A stretch of DNA of 64,000 bases, from the NCBI RefSeq assembly GCF_000427095.1, contig NC_021487.1, forward strand, positions 1,206,903 through 1,270,902, in the 5' to 3' direction. This document shows, in pieces, positions 55,270-64,000 of this stretch. The stretch comes from Chthonomonas calidirosea T49 (GTDB lineage: Bacteria; Armatimonadota; Chthonomonadetes; Chthonomonadales; Chthonomonadaceae). Each line of letters begins with the position of its first letter. The stretch's first letter is position 1. A program made the position numbers and the translations under genes. The notes below the pieces were generated by a model. The model was not told the origin of the DNA and ran no database searches. It saw only the letters and a list, made by a program, of their open reading frames with translations.

Positions 55270-56220
55270 CGGCTCGAAACGGTCACCAGGCTTTAGGCGT
55301 ACCCCCCGCGCCCAAGCCGCTGCATCCATTCGCCGCCCGCTCTCAGGCTGTACTTCCAAAAGGGCCAGAGCGGTGTCGTCACCGGCTGCCACTACAACCC
55401 CTGGAGGCGACTTTTGAAATGCGACGATCGTGCCATGCGGCGCTTCATACGACTGCTCCAAAGGCGCCGCACGCCAAAGTTTGACTCGTTTCCCCTGAAT
55501 CGACGCAACAGCACCCGGCGTAGGGTTCATTGCGCGAATGCGATTGACAATGGCCTGTGCGCTCTCATGCCATCGCACAATGGCATCTTCCGGTTTAATG
55601 GGGGGCGCATAGCTCGCTTCGGCCTCATTCTGTTTTCGACGCCCAATAGTCCCCTGCTGCAGCCCTTCCAGCGTCGCGATCAGTAGGCGCGCCCCGATAT
55701 CGGCCAACTTCTTCGTGAGGGTGCCGGTGGTATCCTCAGGGTCAATAGGACAGGCTTCCGCCAACAGAATATCGCCCGTGTCTAGCGTAGGCTCCATCCA
55801 CATCGTCGTGACGCCCGTCACGCTCTCTCCGGCCATAATCGCTCGCTGAATGGGAGCTGCACCGCGATATTTGGGCAGTAACGAGCCATGAACGTTGATA
55901 GGCCCGAGCGGTGGCAACCGCAGCAGCGCTTCAGGAATGATCTGCCCGAAGGCGGCGAGCGCCAGAACATCGGGGGCCAGTTGGCGCATCGTCTCAATGA
56001 ACGATTCGGAGCGCACCCGACGCGGTTGCATTACCGGCAGTCCCAACCGAAGAGCCGCCTGTTTCACCGGTGAAGGCATCGGATGCAAGCCCCTTCCTTT
56101 GGGCTTATCCGGCTGAGTCACAACGGCCAGTACCTCGTGCCCTGCCGATACAAGCGCCTCCAGGGATGGAACGGCGAACTCCGCCGTTCCAAAGAAGATC
56201 ACTCGAAGTTTCTCAGGCAA
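55249..56220 (-). CDS. fmt: Methionyl-tRNA formyltransferase
   Basis: Formylates initiator Met-tRNA with 10-formyltetrahydrofolate. The N-terminal domain has LRVIFFGTAEFAVPSLEAL, INVHGSLLPKYRGAAPIQRAI near 108-128 (in parts) and the catalytic region TTMWMEPTLDTGDIL. A C-terminal OB-like domain follows. About 323 residues. I choose TTG at 56220 as start, because GAGAGG lies about eight bases upstream and it leaves the usual MxxKLRVIFFG beginning; a TTG at 56256 has no ribosome site. It follows def, the common fmt/def pairing. Its 3' end overlaps the convergent isomerase gene by 21 bases. Confidence 0.94.
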   Translation of the reverse strand: MPEKLRVIFFGTAEFAVPSLEALVSAGHEVLAVVTQPDKPKGRGLHPMPSPVKQAALRLGLPVMQPRRVRSESFIETMRQLAPDVLALAAFGQIIPEALLRLPPLGPINVHGSLLPKYRGAAPIQRAIMAGESVTGVTTMWMEPTLDTGDILLAEACPIDPEDTTGTLTKKLADIGARLLIATLEGLQQGTIGRRKQNEAEASYAPPIKPEDAIVRWHESAQAIVNRIRAMNPTPGAVASIQGKRVKLWRAAPLEQSYEAPHGTIVAFQKSPPGVVVAAGDDTALALLEVQPESGRRMDAAAWARGVRLKPGDRFEPLEPIAG

Positions 56221-56273
56221 ACTTAAGGCCTCTCTTCTTCCTACATACCTTGGCAAAGCCCATCTATTGGGCG

Positions 56274-56861
56274 CTACGACCGTGAATCGGTGGCTCCAGC
56301 CACCTCTAATTCAGATTCCTCCTCGATTACCCAAACCAACGTCTCCGGGTCGGCACGGTCTATAAACAGGATGCCGTCCAGATGGTCTACCTCATGTTGA
56401 ATAACACGCGCCTCTAGATCCGATACCTTTTTAACCACCGGACGGCCTCGCTCATCAAACCCCTTCACCTTCACCTCTTTCGCCCGCGCCACAATGCCAC
56501 GCAGCCCCGGAATGGAGAGGCATCCCTCTGGAGGCTCAACCTGTTCACCGGACCTATGGACGATTTTGGGGTTGATCAGAACCTGCAATCCCTCCCCAAC
56601 GTCGTAGACCAAAATGCGCTGCGACACTCCAACCTGGGGCGCTGCCAATCCAAGCCCATCCGCATCGCGCATGATGGTTTCCATGCGCTTGATCAACTCC
56701 TGTGTCTCCTTGGTAAAGCGCACAACCGGCTTAGCAACCATTCGCAACACTGGGTCTCCCAATTTCACGATCTCCGGGTGCTTTTGCCAAAACTCCTCTA
56801 ACTCCGGCGGCGGCTTAAGACGATCATCCAGACGCCCCAATGCCTCTTGGTTCTCCTCCAT
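56274..56861 (-). CDS. def: Peptide deformylase
   Basis: Removes the N-formyl group from nascent proteins; a metal enzyme. All three motifs are present: GLGLAAPQVG near 70, EGCLSIPG near 113 (metal Cys) and QHEVDHLDG near 155 (two His and Glu). At about 195 residues it has a 30-residue N-terminal extension (EENQEALGRLDDRLKPP...) compared with short family members. The ATG at 56861 has GGGGAG nine bases upstream; an adjacent GTG at 56864 is equally possible. It is upstream of fmt in the same direction. Confidence 0.95.
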   Translation of the reverse strand: MEENQEALGRLDDRLKPPPELEEFWQKHPEIVKLGDPVLRMVAKPVVRFTKETQELIKRMETIMRDADGLGLAAPQVGVSQRILVYDVGEGLQVLINPKIVHRSGEQVEPPEGCLSIPGLRGIVARAKEVKVKGFDERGRPVVKKVSDLEARVIQHEVDHLDGILFIDRADPETLVWVIEEESELEVAGATDSRS

Positions 56862-57002
56862 CACTCAACTCTCCCCAATACGTTCTTATCAACCGGCATT
56901 TTAAGATTTTAGCTTTGTGGAAAATTAGAACATACACATAATCATTATACTGAGCCTAGTAGGCCAAACGCAACCGTATCGCCACGAACTTGCTTCAACG
57001 CA

Positions 57003-58604
57003 CTAAAATCCTACTGCCTCCCCATCGCAGCGAGGGTCGGAAGCACCAAGCAAAGCCCCTGTCTGATCGTCGCATGCGATGAGCTGACAGGCGCTTCCGT
57101 GAGCCCACGGGCCAATGGGCGCCACTTCATGACCTCGACGCCGCAGCGCCTCAATCACGGTCATATCCACTCTGCTTTCGATCTGTAGAAGGTTTGCCGG
57201 CCCGTTTTCAGGAACAGAAGGGCCATGCGCCCAGCGGGGAGCCTCCAATGCCTGCTGCGGATTCATGCCAAAATCCAGCAAGTTACAGATCACCTGTAAA
57301 CTCGTCTGAACCTGCCAGTCGGCCCCGGGCGTTCCGCCCACATAGGTCACGCGCTCTCCACTCGGCGTCGGCCGGGTAATAAGCCAGGCGTTGAGGGTGT
57401 GCAACGGTCTTTTGCCCGGCTGAAGGAAGTTGGGGCTTTTGGAGTCGAGAGAAAAACCGCTAAGCCGATTGTTGAGCAAGATGCCAGTGTCCTCCACCAC
57501 TAGGCCGGAACCATATCCCCAAAACACGCTTTGAATAAAGCTAACGGCATTGCCGTCGGCATCCATCACACAAAAATAGGTCGTATCATGAGCCAATTCG
57601 GAGTGGCTTTGCGGAACAGAAGCCCTTTCCATACGTATCTCACCACGTCGTTGGGCTGCATATTCCTTATCAAGCAGCTTCTCCACAGAAACCGATACAA
57701 AATCGGGATCGCCTAAGAAGCGCGCTCTATCGGCAAAAGCCAACTTCTTCGCCTCTACCATCACATGGATGGCATCAGCGCTCAGAGGCCCCATCTGAGA
57801 GAGGTCAAAACCCTCTACAAGGTTTAACTCCTCAAGCAAGAGCAGTCCCTGTGAGACGGGTGGCTGACCGTGAACGGTGTGACCGCGGTAGCTCGTGCTT
57901 ATCGGCTCCCCAATCCAAGTGCGGTGGTTTGCCAGATCTTCATAGCTCAACAGCCCTCCTTGAGCTTGGCAAAAACGCACTATCGCCTCGGCCAACGCCC
58001 CCTCGTAAAACGCTTCCCGCCCCGTGTCGGCAATAAGAGCGAGCGTTTTTGCCAAAGCGGGCTGCCGTATGGTTTGGCCTGCTTGAGGAGGATGGTCTTG
58101 GCCGGTAAGCGCCCGTAACGTTGCGGGAAACTCTTGCCATAGCGCCTGCGAGTCGCGAAAAACACGGGCCGTACGAAAACCTACTGGGTAGCCCTGATCG
58201 GCATAAGAGATGGCAGGCTCCAACACTTTGGAAAGCGACAAACGTCCCCATCGCTGATGAAACTCATGCCATACATCCACCAAGCCGGGCACCGCTACCG
58301 AACGTATGCCGCGCGTGGGAATGGCCCGTCCAAAGTGCTCAGCCGTCGCTGCCTGCGGAGCCTTTCCGCTTCCGTTAAAGGCGTAGGTTTTGCTCGTGGC
58401 AGCCTCATAAACGATGAGAAAAGCGTCGCCTCCGAGATGGCTAGCATGGGGCTCCGTTACACACAGCACAGCCGATGTTGCGATAGCCGCATCGGCAAAA
58501 GAGCCACCGTCCATTAACATCTTCAACCCTGCTGCCGCTGCCAACGGCTGTGAGGCGGCCACCAGCCCCCGTTTGGCCACAACAATCCCGCGATGTTGCT
58601 CCAT
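57003..58604 (-). CDS. Gamma-glutamyltransferase-family protein
   Basis: 533 residues of the Ntn-hydrolase GGT family. The large-subunit part shows GGSFADAAIATSAVL near 33, EPHASHLGGDAFLIVYE near 51 and GKAPQAATAEHF near 80. The self-processing site is HDTTYFCVMDADGN near 345, with the Thr of DTT as the expected new N-terminus and nucleophile. GYGSGLV and a GGTPGADWQVQ loop near 424 follow. No signal peptide is present, so it may be cytoplasmic, unlike Escherichia coli GGT. It may act on glutathione-like, gamma-glutamyl or acyl substrates. It stands alone between def and the unknown secreted protein gene. Confidence 0.9.
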   Translation of the reverse strand: MEQHRGIVVAKRGLVAASQPLAAAAGLKMLMDGGSFADAAIATSAVLCVTEPHASHLGGDAFLIVYEAATSKTYAFNGSGKAPQAATAEHFGRAIPTRGIRSVAVPGLVDVWHEFHQRWGRLSLSKVLEPAISYADQGYPVGFRTARVFRDSQALWQEFPATLRALTGQDHPPQAGQTIRQPALAKTLALIADTGREAFYEGALAEAIVRFCQAQGGLLSYEDLANHRTWIGEPISTSYRGHTVHGQPPVSQGLLLLEELNLVEGFDLSQMGPLSADAIHVMVEAKKLAFADRARFLGDPDFVSVSVEKLLDKEYAAQRRGEIRMERASVPQSHSELAHDTTYFCVMDADGNAVSFIQSVFWGYGSGLVVEDTGILLNNRLSGFSLDSKSPNFLQPGKRPLHTLNAWLITRPTPSGERVTYVGGTPGADWQVQTSLQVICNLLDFGMNPQQALEAPRWAHGPSVPENGPANLLQIESRVDMTVIEALRRRGHEVAPIGPWAHGSACQLIACDDQTGALLGASDPRCDGEAVGF

Positions 58605-58747
58605 TTTTATCTCCTGCTCTTGCTAGGCAAGGCCCCATATTAAGCTTCGCCTTAACTATTCTACTCGAGCCGATCGCCGCATCTTATACCTCGCAGCGGA
58701 GAACAAGGCAGCTGGTAGAAACAACCTGGTGAGGTTCCCTCAGCGCT

Positions 58748-59923
58748 TTAGGCCTGTTGGGCAATCATGAGACCTGGACGGTGTCTCCTAGGAGCCTGCG
58801 ACTTGTGCAGAGGATTCTTATCTGGTTGCCAAAAGAACTCTCGGCTCCAAGAGGGTGTCGCGGTGTCTTCGCAAGAGAGACGAAAACCATCCCCCACTTT
58901 GCGATACCCTAACGCACGACCGGTGTAAGGGTCACGCGGCCATTTCGATGAATCCGGTCTACCCGGCAGTCTACCCCTAACGCAGCGCAAGGCAAGTAGT
59001 TCCAGAGCCGAACGAGTTAGCAGCGCTTGGGCAATGACATCGGCCCGTACCTTGGCGATATCGGCATAGAAGGCGTGTGGCACATCACATTGCGAGCTTG
59101 TTGCAGCAGAAAGGTCTATTCCCTCTCGATCAAGCGCTCTGAGCTTGTTAACAACTTGCCAGTAGGGCTTAGCTTCCAGCGGTAACGCGCCATTAAGGCG
59201 AGCCAGCACTTGAGTCGCATCGTCTTTGAACTGTCCTTTTGTTGTCTTGGCCTCACGCAACAAAAGCCTTCGCTCCCCCTTCAAAGCACTTATGAAATCT
59301 GGAAGGACATAGCCCTGCCGATAACATGCAAAGGCTTCTCTTACAAACTCTCCGTTTTTGCCCTCTACGGTCAGAAGGAAACGCATGTTTTCAAGGGCGA
59401 GCTGTTCGATGGCGGCCTGCGTTAGGCAAGCGTTTAGGCAGGGACTGGCTCCCGCCCTCTTGGCCAAACGAAAGAGAAGGTTTTCGTAGTGAAGCGCCTC
59501 GCCTATTTTTCCTTTTCTCACGGCAACTCGACTGGCAGCTACTAAGAGCACGGCACTTCCACGAAATATAACCGATGCCGGCGAGGTGAGATCAAAAGGA
59601 TACCGCTCTGCAAAAGGAACCGAGGCGCTTTTCCCCGTGGCGAGCTGCTCAGCGTGACAGACCAAATTGGCATGCAACCTCAGCGTTCTCTCCGCCTGAC
59701 AGAACGCAACTTCACTGGGCACTGCGGTCTGGCAAAAAGCACTCAAGAAACCGAGCTCTCCATTCGCCGACAATGCGCGTATCTGCGCCACCACATCGGC
59801 TCCAACCGGTGCACGAGAGATGACCTGCATGGGTGACGTGCAGGTGGCCCAACTAAGGGAACTCATTGTGCAGAAGAGGCATGCCATCGTGAGCATGCGG
59901 CGTGATCTCCCAATCAACAACAC
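58748..59923 (-). CDS. Secreted protein of unknown function, pseudopilin-like C-terminal motif
   Basis: About 391 residues with a probable signal peptide (MLTMACLFCTMSSLSWA). Most of the chain is helical and rich in Ala, Leu and Arg, with no catalytic motif I recognise. Near the C-terminus PRDPYTGRALGYRKVGDGFRL resembles the DPFTGKPLRYRK segment seen in many planctomycete and related hypothetical secreted proteins. I choose the GTG at 59923 because GGAAAGGAG lies eight bases upstream; an ATG at 59944 has no ribosome site. It is divergent from the FHA operon. Confidence 0.7.
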   Translation of the reverse strand: MLLIGRSRRMLTMACLFCTMSSLSWATCTSPMQVISRAPVGADVVAQIRALSANGELGFLSAFCQTAVPSEVAFCQAERTLRLHANLVCHAEQLATGKSASVPFAERYPFDLTSPASVIFRGSAVLLVAASRVAVRKGKIGEALHYENLLFRLAKRAGASPCLNACLTQAAIEQLALENMRFLLTVEGKNGEFVREAFACYRQGYVLPDFISALKGERRLLLREAKTTKGQFKDDATQVLARLNGALPLEAKPYWQVVNKLRALDREGIDLSAATSSQCDVPHAFYADIAKVRADVIAQALLTRSALELLALRCVRGRLPGRPDSSKWPRDPYTGRALGYRKVGDGFRLSCEDTATPSWSREFFWQPDKNPLHKSQAPRRHRPGLMIAQQA

Positions 59924-60126
59924 CTTGCTTTCTCCTTTCCTCATCGAACCAAACCGCTTGCCAACACTTGAGCAGCGGCAATTTCAAACAATAAGACGGA
60001 ATACTATTCACGGCGTTTCATTTTTTGCATTGTGGTTTCTGCACCACTCCTTTCATAAGGCCTACGTTGACGCCATTGCTCGATTGAAGCTATAATGCGA
60101 TCGTTATCTGCTAGGAGGCTGGCAAG

Positions 60127-61329
60127 ATGGACATCTTTGAAAAGATCAATCACTCTTTTGCACAATGGTATGAGGGACTTTTTGGTGGAAACGATGATGT
60201 GCGCCCCCGTGATATTCTTCGCATGATCCTCACCGAACTCGAGGAGAACCGAAAAGAGGGCTTCGACACACGCACCTATGTGCCCAATCAATACATTCTT
60301 GAACTCTGCCCAGAAGATGAAGAGGAGAAGGAGTATCTTCTCTCGTTTCTCGATAAAGCGGAGCTTGAAGAGGCCATTCGGCGCTATTGTCGGCAAAACC
60401 GATATCATATTCGAGGGGAGCTGGAATTCGTGCTGAAAGTTCTCACGCCAGAAGAGGTCGAGGAGCGCCATCCCCCTAAAATATCCATTCGTAGCCGCTA
60501 CAGCGCTCGCATCGGTACCCCATCTGTCCCGATGACGCCCCCAGCAGAAGAAGATCGCACGGTTGCCGCTGTGGGTCGCTCGGGAGAGGAGAGCCAAACC
60601 GTTGCCGGGATGGCAACAGCCTACCTTCAAATCCAAACGCCGGGGAAATCGGTCTTTCGTTACCCCCTGCTGCGCAGCGCCATCTACATTGGGCGTTCGT
60701 CGCGCGTTGGAAACGACCTCGTATTAGAAGAAGACCCCATGGTCTCTAAACGCCACCTGCGCATTGAGCGCGAGAAGGATGGACGTTTTACTCTTTATGA
60801 CCTTGGCAGCACCAACGGAACTTGGGTCAACGGGCATCGTGTAGAAAGCCATCTGCTGCAACCTGGCGACGATATTCTTATTGGAAGCACCCACCTAGTG
60901 TTTGAACAGGAGACCAAGCCCGGAACGACCGGCTTGCAGAAATCGAGAGCCCCGGAACCCAAAGCAGTCATCGGCCAATTCGGAGGAGCCGCAGCAACGG
61001 TGGACGCCGTTCAAACCTCCTCGGCAACGAAGGCTCAGCTACTGCTTCTAGAGGGCGATAAGGTACGCGATAGTTTTGTACTCGGCTCGGAGACCTACAT
61101 AGGACGCGGCATTACCAACGACATCGTGCTACCCTATCGAAACGTGGCTATTCGGCACGCGCGTATCTTCCTTCACGAGGGCCGCTATCGCGTTGAGTCG
61201 CAGGAGGGTGCCCCCGTAAAACTGAACGATATACTTCTCCAACCCGGCGAGGCCGCCGTTTTGCATAGCGGAGACCGTATTCAACTAGGAGACGTGCTTC
61301 TCAGCTTCGAGATCGGAAGCGAACTATGA
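60127..61329 (+). CDS. FhaA-like protein: DUF3662 plus two FHA domains
   Basis: 400 residues. The N-terminal 115 residues match DUF3662, the FhaA N-terminal domain (IFEKINHSFAQWYEGLFG, then YVPNQYILELCPED). Two forkhead-associated phosphothreonine-binding domains follow. The first (about 175-265) has IYIGRSSRVGNDLVL and SKRHLRI with a STNGTWVNG loop. The second (about 305-398) has TYIGRGITNDIVL and IRHARIF. Actinobacterial FhaA has only one FHA domain. The operon continues with a micro-protein, a PP2C phosphatase and a Ser/Thr kinase, so it should read kinase-written phosphothreonine and link it to cell-wall or division functions. AGGAGG lies about ten bases before the ATG. Confidence 0.88.
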   Translation: MDIFEKINHSFAQWYEGLFGGNDDVRPRDILRMILTELEENRKEGFDTRTYVPNQYILELCPEDEEEKEYLLSFLDKAELEEAIRRYCRQNRYHIRGELEFVLKVLTPEEVEERHPPKISIRSRYSARIGTPSVPMTPPAEEDRTVAAVGRSGEESQTVAGMATAYLQIQTPGKSVFRYPLLRSAIYIGRSSRVGNDLVLEEDPMVSKRHLRIEREKDGRFTLYDLGSTNGTWVNGHRVESHLLQPGDDILIGSTHLVFEQETKPGTTGLQKSRAPEPKAVIGQFGGAAATVDAVQTSSATKAQLLLLEGDKVRDSFVLGSETYIGRGITNDIVLPYRNVAIRHARIFLHEGRYRVESQEGAPVKLNDILLQPGEAAVLHSGDRIQLGDVLLSFEIGSEL

Positions 61330-61421
61330 TCATTTTGGGGTTACTGCGTTTCGCACTCCTAATCGTCTTTCTCTTTTTTGGACTTCTGATCGTTCGTTTA
61401 CTCCGCCGAAGCCACGACTAG
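61326..61421 (+). CDS. 31-residue single-helix membrane micro-protein (FhaB-anchor-like)
   Basis: Translation gives 31 residues: a start MIILGLLRFALLI, a helix core continuing VFLFFGLLIV, and a basic end RLLRRSHD. The ATG overlaps the FHA gene's stop by four bases (ATGA), and GGAAG lies about six bases upstream inside the FHA gene, so translational coupling is likely. The GTG of the PP2C gene follows 14 bases after its stop. The length, one helix and basic C-terminal edge recall the N-terminal anchor of actinobacterial FhaB (a membrane helix followed by an FHA domain), but here no FHA domain follows. It could recruit the two-FHA protein to the membrane. Too short for most gene callers. Confidence 0.6.
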   Translation: MIILGLLRFALLIVFLFFGLLIVRLLRRSHD

Positions 61422-61435
61422 GGGAGAAATACAAC

Positions 61436-62941
61436 GTGCAGACAGTTGCTGAGCCGATTCCTATCCGCATAGGCTGTCGTACCGACGTCGGCCATAAACG
61501 CGAGCACAACGAAGACAGTTTCGCCGTTGTTGATCGGGCCGCTCTTAACGGGCTACTCGATTGTGTTCTGCTTGTTGCCGACGGCATGGGCGGAATGGGT
61601 GGGGGCGACGTGGCCTCTCGAATTACCGCACATACGGTGCCAGAGACCATCCATCAGCTTTTGCAAACCAGCCCTCATGAAGAGCTGGTAAGCCTTCTCC
61701 TGCAGGCCTTTCAGGCTGCTAACCAAGAGGTTTTCACACGGCGCGCCGATCGCATCGAGCAGCGCAGCATGGGCACCACTTGCGTCTGTGCACTCATTCG
61801 CAACGGCACTTTGGCCATCGCTCACGTCGGCGATAGCCGTGCCTACCTCCTCCGCCATGGGCGCCTAAGCCTGCTTACAGCAGACCACTCGGCCGTATGG
61901 GAAGAGATACAGGCGGGACGCATGACTCGCGAGGAGGCTGAGGCGAATCGGTATCGCCACGTCATTACCCGCGCCATCGGGATTGCACCCGACGTCGAGG
62001 TGGACACCTCTTTACACTCCCTTGAGGTGGGCGACGTGCTTCTCCTCTGTTCCGATGGCCTTACCACCGAAGTGACCGAGCGAGAGATCGCCCAAATTCT
62101 CGTCTCCTCCACCGACCCCCAAGAGGCCTGCAATCGCCTGATCGAATCCGCGCTGAACCACGGCGGCTCCGACAATGTCACCGCACTTGTGGCGCGCTAT
62201 GGCCCCATGCGTCCTCTTCTGCCACCTGAAGAGGAGACCCCCACCGACAACACCGCCAACTGGCGCTATGCTCTTACGCAGGAAACGGTTGCCGATTCAA
62301 AGACCGTTTCCAAAGTTGCTAGAGGTTGGGTCGTTGGCACGCTTTTGCTGCTTTTGATCGCCCTTGGCGAAGCCGCCTGGATATACCATCTTTTCGTCAA
62401 GTTGCAACATGCAAGGCCTTCTCAGCCTGTGGTACTCCTTCAGCCACCGTCCAAACCTGCCGTGTTCGAGCCCCTAAGCTACGCTACCGTAGCAACAAAA
62501 CAGCTTGATATGCCGCTGCGCAACGATGTTCTCCAAATCATGCCCAATGGTGACCTTTTGGTGGCGACGCTTCAGGGCAAGTTGATGGACTTTAATCCAC
62601 AGACGCATCTGCTACGCCCTGTCCCAGTCAATGCACAGATCCCCTCTTCGCCAGAGACATCCGCAAAGAAAACGAAACCCACAGCCCAGTTTTACCTTAC
62701 TTTAGATCAGGCGGGAAATCGCTATCAGATTCGACCGGATCTACGCTGTATCGAGAAATTCACACCAGAAGGCACGCGCGTCGCCACCAATATCGGCAAG
62801 GGAGCGCTCGTCGCCCCCACCTGTTTAGCTGTAGCGCCTTCAGGAACGATCTATGTCATTGACAACGGGCGACTAAAATCTATTCAGGCCTACCCTGCGC
62901 GCCCTCAAAGCTCCGAACTATCTACCTCACAAGCGAGATAA
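61436..62941 (+). CDS. PP2C-type Ser/Thr phosphatase, membrane-anchored (PstP-like)
   Basis: 501 residues. The PP2C domain (about 8-250) has HKREHNEDSF near 18, VADGMGGMGGGDVAS near 43, the MGTTCVCALI strand near 105, HVGDSRAYLLR near 125, LCSDGLT near 199 and GGSDNVTALV near 242, with the metal-binding aspartates kept. One transmembrane helix (about 297-318) leads to a C-terminal extracytoplasmic part of about 180 residues. That part ends in a six-bladed-like or NHL-like segment (LDQAGNRYQIRPDLRCIEKFTPEG, in parts). The start is GTG at 61436 with GGGGAG nine bases upstream. It dephosphorylates targets of the adjacent kinase. Confidence 0.92.
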   Translation: MQTVAEPIPIRIGCRTDVGHKREHNEDSFAVVDRAALNGLLDCVLLVADGMGGMGGGDVASRITAHTVPETIHQLLQTSPHEELVSLLLQAFQAANQEVFTRRADRIEQRSMGTTCVCALIRNGTLAIAHVGDSRAYLLRHGRLSLLTADHSAVWEEIQAGRMTREEAEANRYRHVITRAIGIAPDVEVDTSLHSLEVGDVLLLCSDGLTTEVTEREIAQILVSSTDPQEACNRLIESALNHGGSDNVTALVARYGPMRPLLPPEEETPTDNTANWRYALTQETVADSKTVSKVARGWVVGTLLLLLIALGEAAWIYHLFVKLQHARPSQPVVLLQPPSKPAVFEPLSYATVATKQLDMPLRNDVLQIMPNGDLLVATLQGKLMDFNPQTHLLRPVPVNAQIPSSPETSAKKTKPTAQFYLTLDQAGNRYQIRPDLRCIEKFTPEGTRVATNIGKGALVAPTCLAVAPSGTIYVIDNGRLKSIQAYPARPQSSELSTSQAR

Positions 62942-62945
62942 AACG

Positions 62946-64000
62946 ATGCCTTTGGGAATGCTTGGCAAATACGAGCGCCTCGATATTCTAGGCCATGGGG
63001 CCTCCGGAATCGTCTATCTTGCTCGCGACACCCTTTTAAACCGACAAGTGGCCTTAAAGGAAATAGATGCGGAAGCTGGCGATGTAAGGCGCTTCCTTGA
63101 AGAGGCGCGACTGCTAGACCGACTTCATCACCCTAACATTGTGCGCGTGCACAGTATTGATCGTATTGAGGGACACCTCGTCATTGACATGGAGTACGTG
63201 CGAGGGAAAAACCTAGCCCAGATTCTACGTGAGGAGGGTTCCCTGCCTCTTGGTCAGGCGCTCGACATTGCCATCCAGGTGCTCGATGCCCTCGATTATG
63301 CGCATAGCCTCCAAACTGTCCATCGCGACATCAAACCGGCCAACATTCTGGTAGGTCGCGACGGCGTGGTGAAACTAGTGGATTTTGGGCTTGCAGAGAT
63401 CCTAGCCACCAATGCCTATGCCGGTGGCGCCGGCACCTATGCCTATATGGCTCCGGAAGACTTTTCATCCGAAGACCGTTCTGACCATCGCTCGGACCTC
63501 TGGGCTGTGGGGGTAACTCTCTACGAGATGCTGGCAGGAGAGCGCCCTTTTAAAGTACGACAAACCCGTGATCCCTTCGCTTGGAAACGCGTCTTAGAGA
63601 CAGAGAGCCCAACTCCTGTAACGGAATACCTACCGCGGGCGATTGTGGATGGCAATGGCGTTGGCCTTAAGCTAGAACGCATTTTTGAGCGTGCGTTGGC
63701 TCGCAATAAGCAGGAGCGCTACGCCACGGCGCGTGCGTTCCGTGATGACCTCGTCGCTCTACGTGCTAGCTTGGCGCCTGAGCTAGCCGAGGTGCGTCTA
63801 CAGCCCCCTCCGGCCTATCCCACGTCCACCACACCAAATGGTATGGCACCTCCCCAACAGCCCCCCCTACCAATGCGGGGGCCTCAACCAATGCCGGGGA
63901 CCGTCGTTGCTGAGGTTGTGCCGGAACCCTCGGTACCCAAAACCCTTTTCCGAAGACGTCCACGCCCCGTCCTGTTCGTTGCCGACCCACAGGAGGTGGA
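62946..64000 (+). CDS. Ser/Thr protein kinase (PknB-like), truncated by window end
   Basis: The reading frame stays open to the end of the window, about 351 residues so far. The glycine loop is ILGHGASGIVYLARD near 15, the ATP-binding Lys lies in VALKEID near 38, HRDIKPANIL is near 126, DFGLAEI near 144 and GTYAYMAPE near 161. APE and the RPF region near 200 complete the catalytic core (about 7-275). A proline-rich juxtamembrane linker follows, with PPPAYPTSTTPNG and similar stretches; the membrane segment and sensor domain must lie beyond 64000. The ATG is four bases after the PP2C stop. The kinase, phosphatase and FHA genes form one signalling unit. Confidence 0.92.
   Translation, partial: MPLGMLGKYERLDILGHGASGIVYLARDTLLNRQVALKEIDAEAGDVRRFLEEARLLDRLHHPNIVRVHSIDRIEGHLVIDMEYVRGKNLAQILREEGSLPLGQALDIAIQVLDALDYAHSLQTVHRDIKPANILVGRDGVVKLVDFGLAEILATNAYAGGAGTYAYMAPEDFSSEDRSDHRSDLWAVGVTLYEMLAGERPFKVRQTRDPFAWKRVLETESPTPVTEYLPRAIVDGNGVGLKLERIFERALARNKQERYATARAFRDDLVALRASLAPELAEVRLQPPPAYPTSTTPNGMAPPQQPPLPMRGPQPMPGTVVAEVVPEPSVPKTLFRRRPRPVLFVADPQEV

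Overview
The window is a 64 kb piece of bacterial chromosome with about 47 protein genes, no rRNA or tRNA gene, no CRISPR array and no recognisable insertion sequence or prophage. Base composition is moderately GC-rich and looks even along the window. The gene set suggests a diderm, free-living, saccharolytic heterotroph: PEP-CTERM protein, SurA-like periplasmic foldase, GH127 arabinofuranosidase, several TIM-barrel sugar isomerases, and an actinobacterial-style FHA/PP2C/Ser-Thr kinase operon. The overall style resembles Armatimonadota (Chthonomonas-like), but this is an inference from gene content and protein flavour; no marker in the window proves it.

Layout. 1-4.6 kb: thioredoxin-like protein (-), DAHP synthase (+), zinc-ribbon membrane protein (+), then an SDR and a DUF3592 protein (-). 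4.7-18.5 kb: one long minus-strand run read from 18.5 down to 4.7 kb: TPR/aspartic protease, epimerase, DUF72, LysR regulator, a complete oligopeptide ABC transporter (A-B-C-D-F), tilS and ftsH. Many junctions overlap or nearly touch, so much of it may be one or two operons. 18.7-25.6 kb: a signalling block with an HtrA-like protease plus LuxR-type regulator (+), facing a hybrid histidine kinase plus response-regulator diguanylate cyclase (-). 25.9-34.2 kb: TlpA, MurB, H+-pyrophosphatase (-), RimI, a tandem AsnC/AhbAB-like protein and a GH127 enzyme. 34.3-37.8 kb: a two-gene ABC exporter with one degenerate nucleotide-binding domain. 38.0-44.9 kb: DUF302, SelA (-) divergent from LigA, a sugar isomerase, and a SurA-like protein. 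45.1-50.9 kb: a broken acyltransferase, a PEP-CTERM protein, DNA polymerase I, and an adenosine-deaminase-like enzyme (all -). 51.3-58.6 kb: a Gfo/Idh oxidoreductase, PurH, a decayed mosaic fragment of a kinase/GGDEF gene pair, a second sugar isomerase, fmt-def, and gamma-glutamyltransferase. 58.7-64 kb: a secreted protein of unknown function and the start of a phospho-signalling operon (two-FHA protein, 31-residue membrane micro-protein, PP2C phosphatase, Ser/Thr kinase cut by the window end).

Most of the window is housekeeping and ordinary accessory genes. No clear undescribed defence or mobile system was found. The items most worth a second look are: the FHA/micro-ORF/PP2C/kinase operon, in which the membrane anchor and FHA domain of FhaB appear to be separated; the mosaic remnant at about 54.2-54.4 kb; the acyltransferase with three same-direction frame slips; the LigA insertion with a clamp-binding-like motif; the adenosine-deaminase-like enzyme with altered active-site residues; and the peptide-binding protein anchored at both ends. 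Start sites were chosen from Shine-Dalgarno spacing and family alignment from memory. All functional assignments rest on motifs read by eye.
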